Below the pieces are notes generated by a model that was not told the DNA's origin, ran no database searches, and saw only the letters and a list, made by a program, of their open reading frames with translations. The position numbers and the translations under genes were made by a program. Shown here piece after piece: positions 44,759 through 56,721 of a stretch of 64,000 bases of DNA (position 1 is its first letter; each line of letters starts with the position of its first letter). The DNA lies in the NCBI GenBank assembly GCA_016490735.1, contig JAEMWC010000007.1:1120001-1184000 (forward strand). Direction: 5' to 3'. This DNA comes from Pachyseris speciosa. Taxonomy: Eukaryota > Cnidaria > Anthozoa > Scleractinia > Pachyseridae.

Positions 44759-45077
44759 CTCTATTTATGTCCCGTCTAAAATAATATCTGTCTGGATCAG
44801 GAATGAAATCCTCCGGTCTGGCCTCCTTCGTCCGATCACTAAACTCGCACATGTGAAGAGACATCACAAAATTGAAACTCTGACATCGATCATCTCTGCG
44901 ACAGACTAACAAGCAATCCAGTCCAAGGTCAGCAATCGTCGTCTTATAAATGTGTCACTGTAGCATCCATCCATAGATGGACTGTTCAGATCCAAAAGCA
45001 GGGCATTGCCTAGTCTCTGCCCCACAGAGCGTTTGATCAAAGGCAAGGATAATTGAGAAAATTAAGACACTTCTCAT
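44759..45077 (-). pseudogene. Gene B exon 1: signal peptide and PAN/apple domain, interrupted by an in-frame TGA
   Basis: The ATG at 45077 opens a secretory signal (residues 1 to about 19, hydrophobic core SVLIFSIILAF). Codon 41 is TGA (44957-44955). After it the same frame continues in clear PAN/apple sequence: a CLLVCRRDDRCQSFNF stretch, then MCEF and PDRYYFRRD. The exon ends at a phase-1 donor (44759; GTAAAC). The exon is 319 bases, exactly 106 codons plus one base, so the stop is a substitution and not an indel. Conservation on both sides argues that TGA is a recent nonsense mutation, an allele or a base error. PAN domains bind protein or carbohydrate. The protein would be secreted. Confidence 0.75.
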
Positions 45078-45339
45078 AGCACCAGCGTTAGTGTAGTATG
45101 ACCTTTCGAAATAGCCTAGAAAGAAATTAAAATAGTTGCATATCAAGCGATCAATTCGTAACCATTTTATCAGAGTTGAATCGACTCAACTGAAAGCTAT
45201 TAAGCAGTACTTAGTATGGTGCGGTGCATATGATGCAGCGCAATGTGATTCTCACTTTACAAGGCATTCTAATTTGTGGCTTACAATTTATAGCGGAGCT
45301 CCGACGGCCCGAAGGGCCGTCAAGCGGAGCACCATACCT

Positions 45340-45371
<32 letters not shown>

Positions 45372-45433
45372 AAAATGGCTAGCGGTATTGCTCGTGGGCG
45401 CGTACGCACGACGACGACGACGACGACGGAGTC

Positions 45434-45464
<31 letters not shown>

Positions 45465-45929
45465 CATAATAATCCAACATGGCGGCCATACTCCACCTGG
45501 CCCAGCTGACCAGCTACTTTACAGCGTACATCTTTGATACTGGACATCCATCTTATAGCCAATTGACACCTGTCAAAACAAGGTATCCGCTGACCAGTGT
45601 AACGTGACCATATCGCGGGCTCAAGTTAAGACCTCATCGAGGTCAGCTGTTTTTTTGAAGTTGACCGCTGACCAGGTACTTGCTTTCGATTGGATCGCAG
45701 GCTCAAGCCAAGTGTGGGTCACCCAAACCAAATTGAAGCCGTTCAAATTTTTCGCGCGCTTTCTGCGGCTGGTAATTTCACATTCAGTTGGTTTCTTTAT
45801 TTTGAGCAAAACAACTTCATCTTCTTCGATCGAAGTTTGTCTTTCGCGTAAAAAGCATAAAGATCAAGAACTTGTCAAAAGATACTCCGGAAGGTGAATT
45901 TTCAAGTGATGAAAGGAAGGACGGAAGAT
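45078..45929. other. Upstream flank of gene B
   Basis: Candidate promoter region; no core element assigned. It holds a GC-rich hairpin at 45296-45333 and a CGA run at about 45409-45428. CATGGCGGCC-type sequence near 45478 is common near first exons but no exon could be supported. Confidence 0.4.
45296..45333. repeat. GC-rich perfect hairpin
   Basis: GCTCCGACGGCCCGAAGGGCC continues into GTCAAGCGGAGC. CGGCCC pairs with GGGCCG around GAA, and GCTCCG with CGGAGC outside. It is a strong stem in otherwise AT-rich DNA, perhaps a transposon end. Confidence 0.7.
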
Positions 45930-46510
45930 TTTTCTCAGGAAAAGCTTCAAAGATTGTGCGGTTGAAAACAGTATAATTCAACGCTTCAAGGGCTTTCACT
46001 TCACCGCGGCATCTTGCATCTCACCAAGAAAAGTCACTTAACAGTTCACCGGTATTAATGGGAGGAACGAGTAGCTCAAACTCTGTGGAAGAAGCTCTTT
46101 CTTTGGACAAACCGTTCGCTATTTTTGCGGATGCTTGTTTTTACTTTACTGAAGCTTACGCATTTTCAACTGGTAGAAACCTCTACAACACAGGACAGTG
46201 AGGTAAATTAAATAAATAGAAGCTTAACATTTGGTTTAATCGTTGTTACTTTTGTTCAGGAATGAAACTTGTATTTTTCTCTCGAATGGATATAAATAAC
46301 AATCATCTGTACTCGTTTTGGACGCAAAGAAGTAGTTGAATTGTTTGTTTGTTTTGTTACGTTGTTTTCTTTGCAAGCGAACGAGTGTTTTTACTCGGCT
46401 TGGCTGACTGTTTTTCGACCTTGGTTCCTCACAGTAGCGTTAAGAAACTTTTGCCCTTATCTTATCAACACGTAATCGCAATGAGTCCTCGTAAAATTAA
46501 GCATTAAAGG
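45930..46510 (+). repeat. Dispersed repeat, copy 2 (copy 1 at 17200-17770)
   Basis: Same order and orientation as copy 1, with small insertions. No coding. Confidence 0.7.
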
Positions 46511-47729
46511 GGGAGACTCGAGCTCGAGTAAAAATAAAAAATCCGATCAAATGCATGTGCATGTGCACTTCTCAAAATCTGACATTAAGTTGTCAAAATG
46601 CTACCAAAACAGTCAAAACCCAGCGCACTTCACTTCGTCATGTCTTTAAGAGATCTTCGTCGAAAGCAGCCTGTAAACAACAATTAACTTTCGCCGTCTT
46701 TAAACATGTCGTTTGTTTGAACCGGTAAGAATCAGCGTTTGGATGTTAAAAACAGCGAAATGGGTTGACTGGCTGGCTGGTTTTGATAAATTTTCAAGTG
46801 GACGGGTCTGCGAGAGAAATGCTCGTTTGGTTTGGCAAGCGCTTTCTTCGTTATCTGGATGATGTTTTGCCACTGAGAATCATTAATTGAAGAAGGTTCT
46901 TCGGGAGACATGGGAAGTAACAGTAAAACCATCAAAGCACTTAAGTGTTTTGTGTAAGCCAAGGAAAGATTTTGTGGGAAATGGCTCTATTATTCAGCTC
47001 TGTCGCATTCCGAGTGATTGCTGTCTCAGTGATTCCTGTTGACTGCTCTAAACGATCAGGTACGGACCTCTTTTTTGTCTTTTCTACGGACATTTATGTC
47101 AAATCTGCTAAGGAAATTTTCTAGCTTAATACACGATAGTTTTGTTACCTGTCCAATTTCTGCACCTTCTCCAAGAATCTTCGAAGAAATATTATTCATA
47201 TTGTGCTTTGTTTTCTTGTAATAAGTCTTATGTTTGTTGTTATATTGTTTCTGAACCGCGGTCAATTCCTGTTGACTGCTGTAAACGAAGAGTTTGTACC
47301 CTTTTTTTTTTTCTCGGGGCATTTATGTCAAAATAAATACCGATTTTCCTAGCTTTATCATTACAAGCTATTTTAATTACTAGCTAGTCTTGTTTAATTT
47401 CTCCACCTTCTCCTTCTTCGAGCAAACACTCGCCGGCATCGTACTTTGTTCGCTTGCAGTGTTTTTGTTTTGTTTTGTTTTGTTTTTTTTTTTGATCCGC
47501 TTTGAATCCCTTTACGCTTTCATCTCAAAGTAGTTAGACTCAAGAATGTCCGTCTTTTTTTTTTCTTTTTTGCAAACGTTTACTATCGAAAACTCTTCGT
47601 TTTCCCTGCTGCTGCTCAATTGTTTTGGACACAAATTAAACTGGCCCAAATAAACTCTTGCGAAGTTGCTCGGTGAGAGTGTGCAGCTCCGATTCTAGGC
47701 TTGGCATGGCTAAATATATATATGGCCTT
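46511..47729. other. Non-coding, T-rich
   Basis: Several poly-T runs. The sequence around 47030-47110 resembles that around 47260-47340 (TTGACTGCT(C/G)TAAACGA, CATTTATGTCAAA), a diverged direct repeat of about 225-base period. No gene. Confidence 0.45.
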
Positions 47730-48175
47730 CAGCTTTTCTTTTTTTAATCGCTACATAACAGACTGGAATGGTGTTCCATCGAACATCATGCATGCACCTT
47801 CTTTAAGCAGTTTTAAGTCCTATCTATTACATTATTAGTGTCAATTTTAAATCAGATGTAGCTTGTGAGTGACAAGTATGTAATTTAATTAGGTTTGCTT
47901 TGGATTACTTCATGATTTTTAGTCTCAATCTCAAATCAGGGGTGACTTGTAAGAGACAAGTATTTCATTTAATTTGATTAGGTTAGCTTTGGGCCACGTT
48001 TAAATTTCACCTCTTAGTTTTTAGAATGTGTAATATTAGATAATATTCTTTGTATGGGAATTTAGTTTCTCCCAATTATTCTCCAGTCATGCACTTTTTT
48101 GTTTTGTATCAACTTAGTTGTATTCACATGACAAAGTATTATTAAACTTAAAACTTAAAATTAAACTTAAAGTAA
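47730..48175 (+). mobile_element. CR1-like LINE 3' end (ORF2 C-terminus, 3'UTR and tail)
   Basis: 47738-47839 reads NRYITDWNGVPSNIMHAPSL, then SSFKSYLL and a stop. This is the W-N-x-L/V-P...A-x-S-x2-x-FK ending shared by CR1/L2-type ORF2 proteins. About 330 bases of 3'UTR follow and a tail of ATTAAACTTAAA-type repeats. The rest of the element is absent (5' truncation, usual for LINEs). Confidence 0.7.
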
Positions 48176-50624
48176 GCTCTTTCTCATCAATGTACACATC
48201 CTTTGGACTTCCTCCTCCTGCATACAGTCTTTCAATTAATTTTATTAGTAGCTGGTCACACCAATCTTGTGGGATGTTTGGATGACATTTGGTATTAATG
48301 TTTAATGGAATCTCTGATGTTTGATGAAGTATGTTAAGATCAAGTTAAGATGGCTAACGGATTTCCAGCACTTTTGCTTTGATGAATCACCTTGACAGTG
48401 GTATCAACCAAATGCCCAATATATTATTATCAAGTTGTTTGGTCTTGCACTTAACTGGCCAGAAGAGCAGCTGGATTTCTTTTTGAAAACACTGTAGGTG
48501 CATTGAGTGATGAGCTTAATGTTAGCAAGCAGTTTTTTTTTGTGATAGTAAGGTCAAGAAGTAATTGATCAAAATAAATATCTTGGTCTTAATTCATGGC
48601 ATCTAAATATTTTTATTGATTTCCATGTATCTTTCTTTCATATTTTTGTGAGGCATACATATATCCAGAGGATACACAATTTCCGATTTCTGACTGTCTC
48701 ATGGGAGGCTGTGGATAATTGAAATTGCATTCATTATGAAGTGATGATCTGAATCACTATATATGTGATGTGATACTGATTCCAAGGAGCAATCACCAGG
48801 CTTCTCCACCAATTTCTAGTGGCTCTAAACCATACCTAAGTAGCTAAGTATGTAACTAAGTTGCCTACAGTTGAACGGGGAAACAGACCTATCCTTAGGT
48901 ATTGCTCTAAGAAGTTAAGAAATGTTTTGTTTTAAAAATTTATAGATGAAAACTAGCTTTGCAGGTTCTTTTTTACACAAGGTATTAAAGATTATTTTAA
49001 AAAAACCTACCTCAATATTTTTATTTTGCTTTTTTAACATCTCCAAACTCAGTTTGGAAAGGAATTTTTATTACCTTACTCAATAGAACACTTGTTTTTA
49101 GGAGGGGTGGGGGTCCAAATTCGTAAAAGGGGATTCATATCTGCTAGCAGTTCTGGACTAGGGGGTCCAAATCTGATCCACAAGCAGATCTGGACTGGAG
49201 GGTGCAAATCCACGTGGGGTCCAAATCCACTGTGCCACTGGCTCAGATCACCTTTCCATACTATTTTCTACAGCATTGGGTCTGTAGCTTGAGTGAGGTC
49301 AGATGGGTGATATGACAAGCAGACTATATGTAAATGCCAGTAGAAAAAGAATGCTTTTGGAGCTCCGCTTTTAGGCTTGACTAAATATATATATTATTAG
49401 TTTGTAGATGAAAACCTTAAACCATTTCAGGTAACCCAGATTTCCACCGAGGCACAAGGACGGATGGCCGAAGCTCTCGTTTCCTCTTTTACACTATTTC
49501 AACCTGTTTTTGACAAACGAATGGATCCGACAGACCGCAGCGTTGTAAATCCTGAAAGCGAATATTCAATGACACAATAATTACACCATTTTATGTGGTA
49601 TTGATTTCATTATGAGCATCACTTTCAAACTTGTGGCTTAGTTTGTATTTGCAGGTGGCACTATATATCACGTACACCTTAACGATGAGGTTCATTCAAA
49701 GTGAATAATATTTATTAGCCCAAGATCAGCTTCCTACGTTCATTCTTTCAAGAGGAAGATTGATAAATAACCTCGGCTTGAAGCATCGAGGGGTAGACGT
49801 CATCTGAATTATCTGCTCAAAGCAGATTTAAAATAGAAGCAAAAATATCCTCCTCACACTATAGTAAATCAAACTAGCTATCAGCTAGTAAGAATAGGAT
49901 GATTTCCCGAGCAATAACTAAATGAATATTTACATCTCTCAATAGCAGTAATAGGTTAAAATCATCTAAATAATGCCATCCGTGTTTAGTATTAGGAATA
50001 TTTTTTGCATTGGTCTTTCAATACAGATTTCAAGTAATCAATTATTAATCACCTTCCTTAATTCTGTTCACGTTTCATATTAAAGAGGAAGTACTCCCTC
50101 CTGCAAAGCAATTTGCTAAACGAGCTCGAGTTTCTTAAGGAAATATTCAAATGCAGAAATGTTATTCGAATTTCTCTTTGGCTAGAAATTAATGTACAGC
50201 TGTACAGCGCAGCTCTGGTACAGCTATTCTTTTTAGCTTTTCCGATGAATGCCATATTTCATACAGCTGTCCTTTACTGCATGTATTCCCTCTTAACATC
50301 GCGCACAGAATTGACGTCCCCTTTTTAAGCTTTCAACTTTCAATGGTTAACGGCTTACAGTCTAGACCGTAGGCCTGTTCTCGTAGAAGTTTTCTGTCTT
50401 CCCCTTGTAAAAAAAAAAAAAAACATTTAAACGTTTTGTAAAAATCTTGAGACAACCAATCCTTTTAAGGTTTGCTCTTATCCATGTGATGGTTTATCAT
50501 TGTGCACAACTACTAGATAGTAACAAGACAGTTAGACCCAACGTTTTAACAATTTAACCAGATTGGCCATGGGTGAACATCGTTTCAGTCCAATCTGGTA
50601 ATGGTAACGAAGATGGTTAATTAA
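48176..50624. other. Non-coding, no gene recognised
   Basis: AT-rich. AGCTCCG(A/C)TTTTAGGCTT-like sequence followed by an ATATATAT run occurs at about 49357 and similarly at about 47683, hinting at a shared repeat. Short GGGGTCCAAAT repeats lie at 49109-49230. No exon seen. Confidence 0.4.
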
Positions 50625-50927
50625 AGGCTACGTTTACATAGCGGAAAGTCATCCCGGGATGACTTCCTCCAGGGGTAATTTTCTGTTTCTGTTTGCTTGT
50701 GTGGTTTTATCGCGGGAAGAACGAAAACAGTTTCGCCCCAGGACAAAATGCTTGCTTATAAAATTGAAAATTTCAGCAACCATTTCGTCCCAGGGCGAAA
50801 CTGTTTTCGTTTGTTCGTCGCGGGATGAAACCGCACATGTAAACAGAAGCAAAAAATTGCCCCGGGAGGAAAGTCATCCCGGAATGAGCTCAGCCCGGGA
50901 TGACTTTCCTCTCATGTAAATGCAGCC
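50625..50927. mobile_element. Fold-back MITE with TTAA target duplication
   Basis: TTAA flanks both ends (50621-50624 and 50928-50931). The arms are inverted over more than 100 bases: GCGGAAAGTCATCCCGGGAT on the left against TCATCCCGGAATGAGC and CCCGGGATGACTTTCCTC on the right. A second pairing block has CGAAAACAGTTTCGCCC / GGGCGAAACTGTTTTCG. TTAA duplications suggest mobilisation by a piggyBac-type or similar transposase. Confidence 0.75.
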
Positions 50928-50931
50928 TTAA

Positions 50932-51730
50932 TTTTTCTTCCCGTGAAGATCGTTTACATGGAATGATTGGTTACGTTTCATCCCGGGATAAAATTCCATC
51001 CTAGTGCTGAAGACCGGTATGAAATCATACAGGGACGAACAAACTTCACACCAAGGGGCAAATAACCAGACACCGGGTTGAAATTCTCCCATATTTAAAC
51101 AAGCCCTTAGAAGCCAATTGAAAACTATATAGAGGCTTTGAACAGTCATCCCCCCTAGCTAAAGTTATACTTACGTTGTTTTGGATCCCGTTTCTCACAT
51201 ATACCGTAGAGAATACCGATTCTTGATTCATGACTGACCAGTCATTCTATTGTTGTAGCTGTGTATTTGATACCGTTTTTAAGCCGCTGACTTTAGCGGC
51301 CAGTTCCCTGTAGGTGTAGAGGAAAATCCCTCGCGTTTTATTTAGATATCTATATCAACGCGAGCTACACACCGTCTTCAATGCTTATAAACTACTCTTT
51401 AAATGCAATTTATATAACTTATGTTCCCGCACGTGCGAATTCCATATTTATTTTGCGGTGCTTTCTGTGTTTTTGTTTGGTGTCGTTACTCTTTAAGCTT
51501 CTTTACAGCAGTCAGCAATCCGGCCTCCGAAGGCTTTCTCACCTTATATAACTCAATCGACGTTTTATGAACACGTCCTTGTGATATCTTTTACTGACGT
51601 ATGTTTCATTATTACCACCCAACTCTAGTTTCAGCTCTCGTACGTCACAATTAGAGGTCTATTTTTACTCTCGCACAGAACCATTCAGGACAGCCCACCA
51701 CCTTAGTTGGCGTAGTTCCATTTAGGAAGA
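50932..51730. other. Non-coding, no feature recognised
   Basis: 50940-51050 repeats parts of the MITE (CCCGGGATAAAAT, CGTTTACATGG), so a decayed relative may abut it. Otherwise featureless. Confidence 0.4.
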
Positions 51731-53187
51731 TACAGTCAAAGGACATAATTATTCGTCACTATCGAAAATGGCGCGAGAAATTTTCACCCGCGTTTGCACA
51801 CTACGAGCAGGAAAACGTGAGACAGGCCGCGCCATTTGTCTTTTTAGGCGGGACAAAACACAGAAAATATAAAGAAACAAGTGACTTTCAAAAGATTGAA
51901 AAATCGGTTTCAAAGCTCGGTACAGAGAGAAATAAAAAGTGGTTTGTTTAAGAGATATTACCTTGGTTTTTCATTTCTGTCGAGACGTCGAGTTTCGTTG
52001 ATCAAAGGTTGATAATTTTTTATGTTGTAGTTTGAAAAATATTTTTCCAACTACTATGGGCCGACAAAGTGTTGAACTAACCACAGAAACGCAGAAATTG
52101 ATTGTTGCACTGTCAGAATCAGTAAAAAACATAGCTGAACAGTCAAGACTGTTGAACATTCCAAGAACGACTATCACAAGCTTTCTACGCAACTACAAAA
52201 GGACTGGCTCGGTGGACAATTTGAAGCCAAGCGGAAGGAAAAAGAAATTCACAAATAGACAGCAACGCTTTACTTCGTCTGGTTAAAGCCAACAGATGAC
52301 TAAACTTACAGGACATTATATCGAAGCTTAACGAGTGCAAAACTCAAACTTTCAACAAGAAAACTGAGCAAAGGTTTCTGCACTCAGAAGGACATAAACG
52401 AAAGTCAGCGAAAAAGAAAGTTGTGGTTCGGGAGGTAAATCGCAAAAAGCGAGTCGACTGGTGTGAAGAGCGAAAAAGTCGCACATTAGACGAGTACTGG
52501 AGAAAAGTGATATTTTTCGACGAAAGTCAAATTGTTCTAGGTGCAAACAACCGTGTTTATATTTGGCGAAAAGACGACGAAAAGTGCAATCCTCACCTCA
52601 TCTGTCCACGCCCTGAACGCAAGATAAGTTTGATGATGTGGGGATGTATTTGCTATAACGGTGTTGGAACTTTAGCTGCTGTAGAAGCTAACACTCCACT
52701 AAGTACATTGACATCCTAGAAAATAATCTGTGGCCACTAATAGCCTGGTATTTTGAAAATAATGAGTACCTGTTCATGGATGACAATGCTCCCGTTCACA
52801 GAGCTCATGCCGTAGAAAATTACAAAGATGAAAACGAGATTACCTTCATGAAGTGGCCAGCACAATGTCCAGATTTGAATATAATAGAAAATATCTGGCT
52901 CACCATCAAGAGACAGTTACAAAAATCCACGACAAATATCACGACCAAGAATGACCTCTTCCGTGCGATTCAGAGTGTGTGGCAGCAGAACGATTTGGAA
53001 TACATAAGGAAGCTTTACCACTCCTCATCGACTAGACAATGTCATCAAAATGAAGGGCCATCTCACTAAACATTGAGGTCATTGCAAACCTCGATGCGTC
53101 GCAAGCTGTGCCAAATCGAACGCACGGAAAAACGTAAACAAACGCCGCCATATTGAAAGTGACAACTATTTATGTCTCTTGACTGTA
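51731..53187 (+). mobile_element. Tc1/mariner-type transposon, decayed
   Basis: TA plus CAGTCAAAGGACATAATTAT at the left end is inverted at the right end (CAGTCAAGAGACATAAATAG read inward), about 43-base ends, with TA at each border. A single plus-strand transposase lies inside, in three frames. Length 1.45 kb is usual for Tc1 elements. Confidence 0.85.
52062..53069 (+). pseudogene. Tc1-type transposase (DD34E), frameshifted
   Basis: The first frame (to 52286) has a helix-turn-helix N-terminus (AEQSRLLNIPRTTITSFLRN) and SGRKKKFT. The second (52423-52719) has VIFFDESQIVLG with the first Asp, plus VYIWRKDDEK. The third (52776-53069) has MDDNAPVHRAH with the second Asp and PDLNIIENIW with the Glu, 34 residues between them, so the catalytic triad DD34E is intact. 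An internal stop and shifts separate the three frames, leaving no functional protein. Confidence 0.85.
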
Positions 53188-53985
53188 GTTTCTTATCATT
53201 GCTAAAAATAGGCAAGGAATAGTTTTGTGGCAGTCGTAATAACGAAGCACTGTTAATTCCAGAAGCTCAATCTCGTGACTTAAAATTGAAGGCTCGTTCG
53301 TTCAAATTCTTCCGACCAAATTTCAAGTAAATGAGATGATTAAGGCAAACGGGTCACACGATTTTTATTGTTGCTATTCTCTTAAAAGAAATTACCACTA
53401 CCACCATACGATTCAGAATATTGGTGACATAAGTTGTTAAAATGATGTTGTACAACTTCTCCCTATTCTTAAAAATGCATTTTTCAACTTCACAGACTTG
53501 AGGTGCCCAGTGCTATAATATCGACTTCAATTATGGTTTTTCTCGTCATGTGTAAAAACGCCACTGGTATAAGTTGATTTTATATATGTATAGCTCAACC
53601 ATACGAACTTCAAAATTCTCCGCTTGCGGTCTCTTGAAGTTCCTCACCTAAAGTCTGTCTCTGTTACCTGAAAAATTAGGCGATAAAGCGGCAAGAAAGA
53701 AGACCAAAGAGATTCCTAAAACCTTTTATATCATAAATAGAAATGCGTTCTCAAGCACCAATCGGGCTTTCAGTAAGAAAAAAAAAATGAATAAAAGAAA
53801 AAATAAAGGTAGCTGGCAACGGAAGTTGAAATGATTCAAGTCAAGCCAAATCGTTTTTATTTAGGCAGGGTGCAGCTTTCAGCACTAGGTATCAATAGGG
53901 GCCCTGCATAATTGATGACTACTATAGGATGGAAAGAAAAGGACGTGACATAAAAAGGTAAATAGGAATAGTAAAATACACAATA
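53188..53985. other. Non-coding, no feature recognised
   Basis: AT-rich flank between two transposons. No exon seen. Confidence 0.4.
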
Positions 53986-55060
53986 GGGCGGGAGAAAATA
54001 AAACGCGACTTGAATAAGACGCGAACTGATCGTATAAATGGTGCAAGATAAGCGTTCGCGTCTTACATACGACGCGTTTTATCTTAAAACAGGGCTTTCC
54101 CCTGTTCTTATTTTGTCCGCGTCTTAATTAATAATGGTAATTGAACTGAGTGGAGTGCAATTTGGTCGGAAATCATACGCGTGATTTCAAAATCGAACGA
54201 GCGCGCAGTGTGTTCGAATTGAAATCACAAGTATGATTTCAGACCAGAATTGCATGATACGAAGTTCAATTACCACTTTATTACACCCATTTTGAAATCA
54301 CAGTTTTTTTGTTGAATATTAACATATTTGTTTATCTATGAAATTTGATCGGTTAGTATAAATTCATTTTCATTTTGATTGGTTACAGAGAAGAAGCGAT
54401 TTAGAGTAAAAAATGGTACTGAATTTGGGAATAAATTGCACTGTTGAGAGCCAATTAGATTGCAAGGATCACAAGTGATTTCTAAATGGGTGTAATAAAG
54501 ACGTTAACTTGGTCGTATAGATGGTTTCGAGTCCTAAATAAGACATGAACTGCAAGTGCGTGAACATAATAACAACAGCAACGTGACTTGTCGTACGATT
54601 ATAGTGTAATTGGTTGCAAAGCTTTCTTGCAAAAGATGGCCGGGGAAGCCAAAAGTCTGTAATGAATTCAGCATCTTAACATGCCGTCAGTCGCACCAAT
54701 CCGTCGATCCCTTTCTTCCGACTCTTCTCGGATTTCTGTTGTATTTTTTGTATGCTACGGCGCCAGTTAATGAATTTTCTATAACATCGTGGTCTTCATA
54801 AGAAAGGGAAACATCTCTGAAAAAGTCTCTTCCTTCTTAAAATGGCAGGACAACACACTTTTGTTTCTTGCTACAGTGTGCCAACTCGGACTGTTGCTAA
54901 TTGCAACATTGTATGTATTTTCTAAGCAAGGCTGTATCAAAAATAAGACGCTAACCATTTATACGAGATCTTCGCGTCTTATGTATGACTCGAAGGTATA
55001 AACAGTACAGGTCGCGTCCTATTTAAGTCGCGTCTTATTTTCTCCCGTATAAATGGCCCC
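53986..55060. mobile_element. Non-autonomous element with inverted ends, holding a nested fold-back
   Basis: GGGAGAAAATAAAACGCGAC at the left is inverted near 55040 (GTCGCGTCTTATTTTCTCCC). Further in, GTATAAATGGT and CGCGTCTTA motifs recur at both ends. The interior is non-coding and is interrupted by the fold-back at 54133-54275. Confidence 0.65.
54133..54275. repeat. Nested fold-back element
   Basis: GGTAATTGAACT...GAAATCATACGCGTGATTTC on the left is mirrored by GAAATCACAAGTATGATTTC...AGTTCAATTACC on the right, arms about 65 bases. Confidence 0.75.
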
Positions 55061-55341
55061 AATATTTCATATCGTAAAATATTGTTTAAGAAGGTCCTTA
55101 AAAAGTTAGATGTCCTAGATAATTTATTAAAAAAAGGACCGAACCTAAATATCAAAAAGTGTCTTTATTCTTAAATTAGTGTTCGGTGAGTGAACGTAGT
55201 TTCTATTTCTAGCGCAAAAAGAAATTTATTGAATTCTACCACCAGGTGCCATGACATGCCAGGAGGCAAGTAGGGAGAATTGAAATGGATGGTCAGAATT
55301 CGTTGTCCCGCCCCTAAGCGTATGTCAAACTTTATCGTTCT

Positions 55342-56721
55342 GGACCCGGTTCCTGAATAGCCGATGAAACTATCCCCTGATTAAGGGTTAATTCGAGATT
55401 AAATTGCTCAATATCGGAATAACTAATCACGAATTAAAAAGGCGTTCCTCAAAACAGATTTATCCTTTGATTAACTATCCCTCGATTAAACTCGGAATAA
55501 ACCAGTCAGACGGGTTTGTTCACAAGCAAACGCGCGCGAAAATGACGATGCGGGGAAAATGCGAAGCGAAGATGTGCACGAACTCGAATTTAGTTGTTTT
55601 GTGATTCACGGAAAAAACAGCGTCATAAATTGTATTAATCAAACCTTATTTTTGTGATAGATTAAAAAGGCACATTTCTGAACAAAAAACTCCTGCGATA
55701 TTATTAAAAGGAAACAGAATGGAAATAATGATTCATTGCAAGGCGGCGTTGGCGGTCAAGAAAATAACCTCTGTCAGCGAGAAATTAACTTGTAAGCCGA
55801 ATTGGCTGGAATGGGTGAGTTAAGGATCTTGGCTTGATTCTTTGAGTGTTATCGATTGAATCTGTATATTAAAGCTGTAGATTTTGAAACAGCGTTGTTA
55901 AATCGGTTGAATGGTTACATAGATAAAATAAAATTCTCTTTTTGAAATCAATAAGGTGACGTTTAGTTTAGAAAAATGTCCTTTTATTTCCTTTTAATTT
56001 CTTTGTAATGCAGTTTGTTGTAAGAATTGTATTTGATTAAAAACACTGTATTCCTCAAACAGGCGAAACGTTATTTCGAAGAAGAAAGGAAAACATATAC
56101 AAAAACGCAAGTGATGAAAGATATTTTAGTCGCTGCGTGTTGTTTTTCTCGCGCGTTCAGCAGAACTAAAATAAAAGCTTTGCTAGAGCTTATGCTCATT
56201 TTATGCTTCGTGAAGCCTCTGCTAGAATAGAATAGCTATTTGTCTTTAAGATCTTGTCGTTTAAAAGAGTTAGTTGACGATGCTGTTGCGAATGTTTAAG
56301 CTTACGAATAACTTCAATCAATTTTGAGTAAGAAAAAAAATGCATGTTTTGCCCGTCTTGGTTCGCCGTCGTTCACTTTAGATGACTGTTTTCTGTTTTC
56401 TCCTGAATTTGAATGGACTGAAAGTTCTCGGTCGTTCAAGTCTCCCAGACGTATTATTTGTGGTATAAGTTGTTTTCCCTTATTTCCTGCACCAAATTCA
56501 CGAACGGTTTATTCCGCCATTTTGTTTGTTTTGAAAAATTTTATTCCGCGGTTAGTAAGTTAATCCACCTCGCTAGGTGTGTTAAATTTAACCGCTGGTT
56601 TATCCTTAGGATAGTACTAATCGTGCTTTGTGGAACAGAATCTAACCGAAGGTAAATTCTATTACTTGATTAGCGGGATTTTTCCTTTGATTAGCGCTAA
56701 TCGGCTTTCCAGGAACCGGGG
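55342..56721. mobile_element. Non-autonomous element with imperfect inverted ends
   Basis: CCCGGTTCCTGAATAGCCGAT at the left pairs with the complement of CCCGGTTCCTGGAAAGCCGAT at the right, and both ends continue with TTAATCG/GATTAA-type repeats. About 1.4 kb, no transposase found. Confidence 0.6.
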
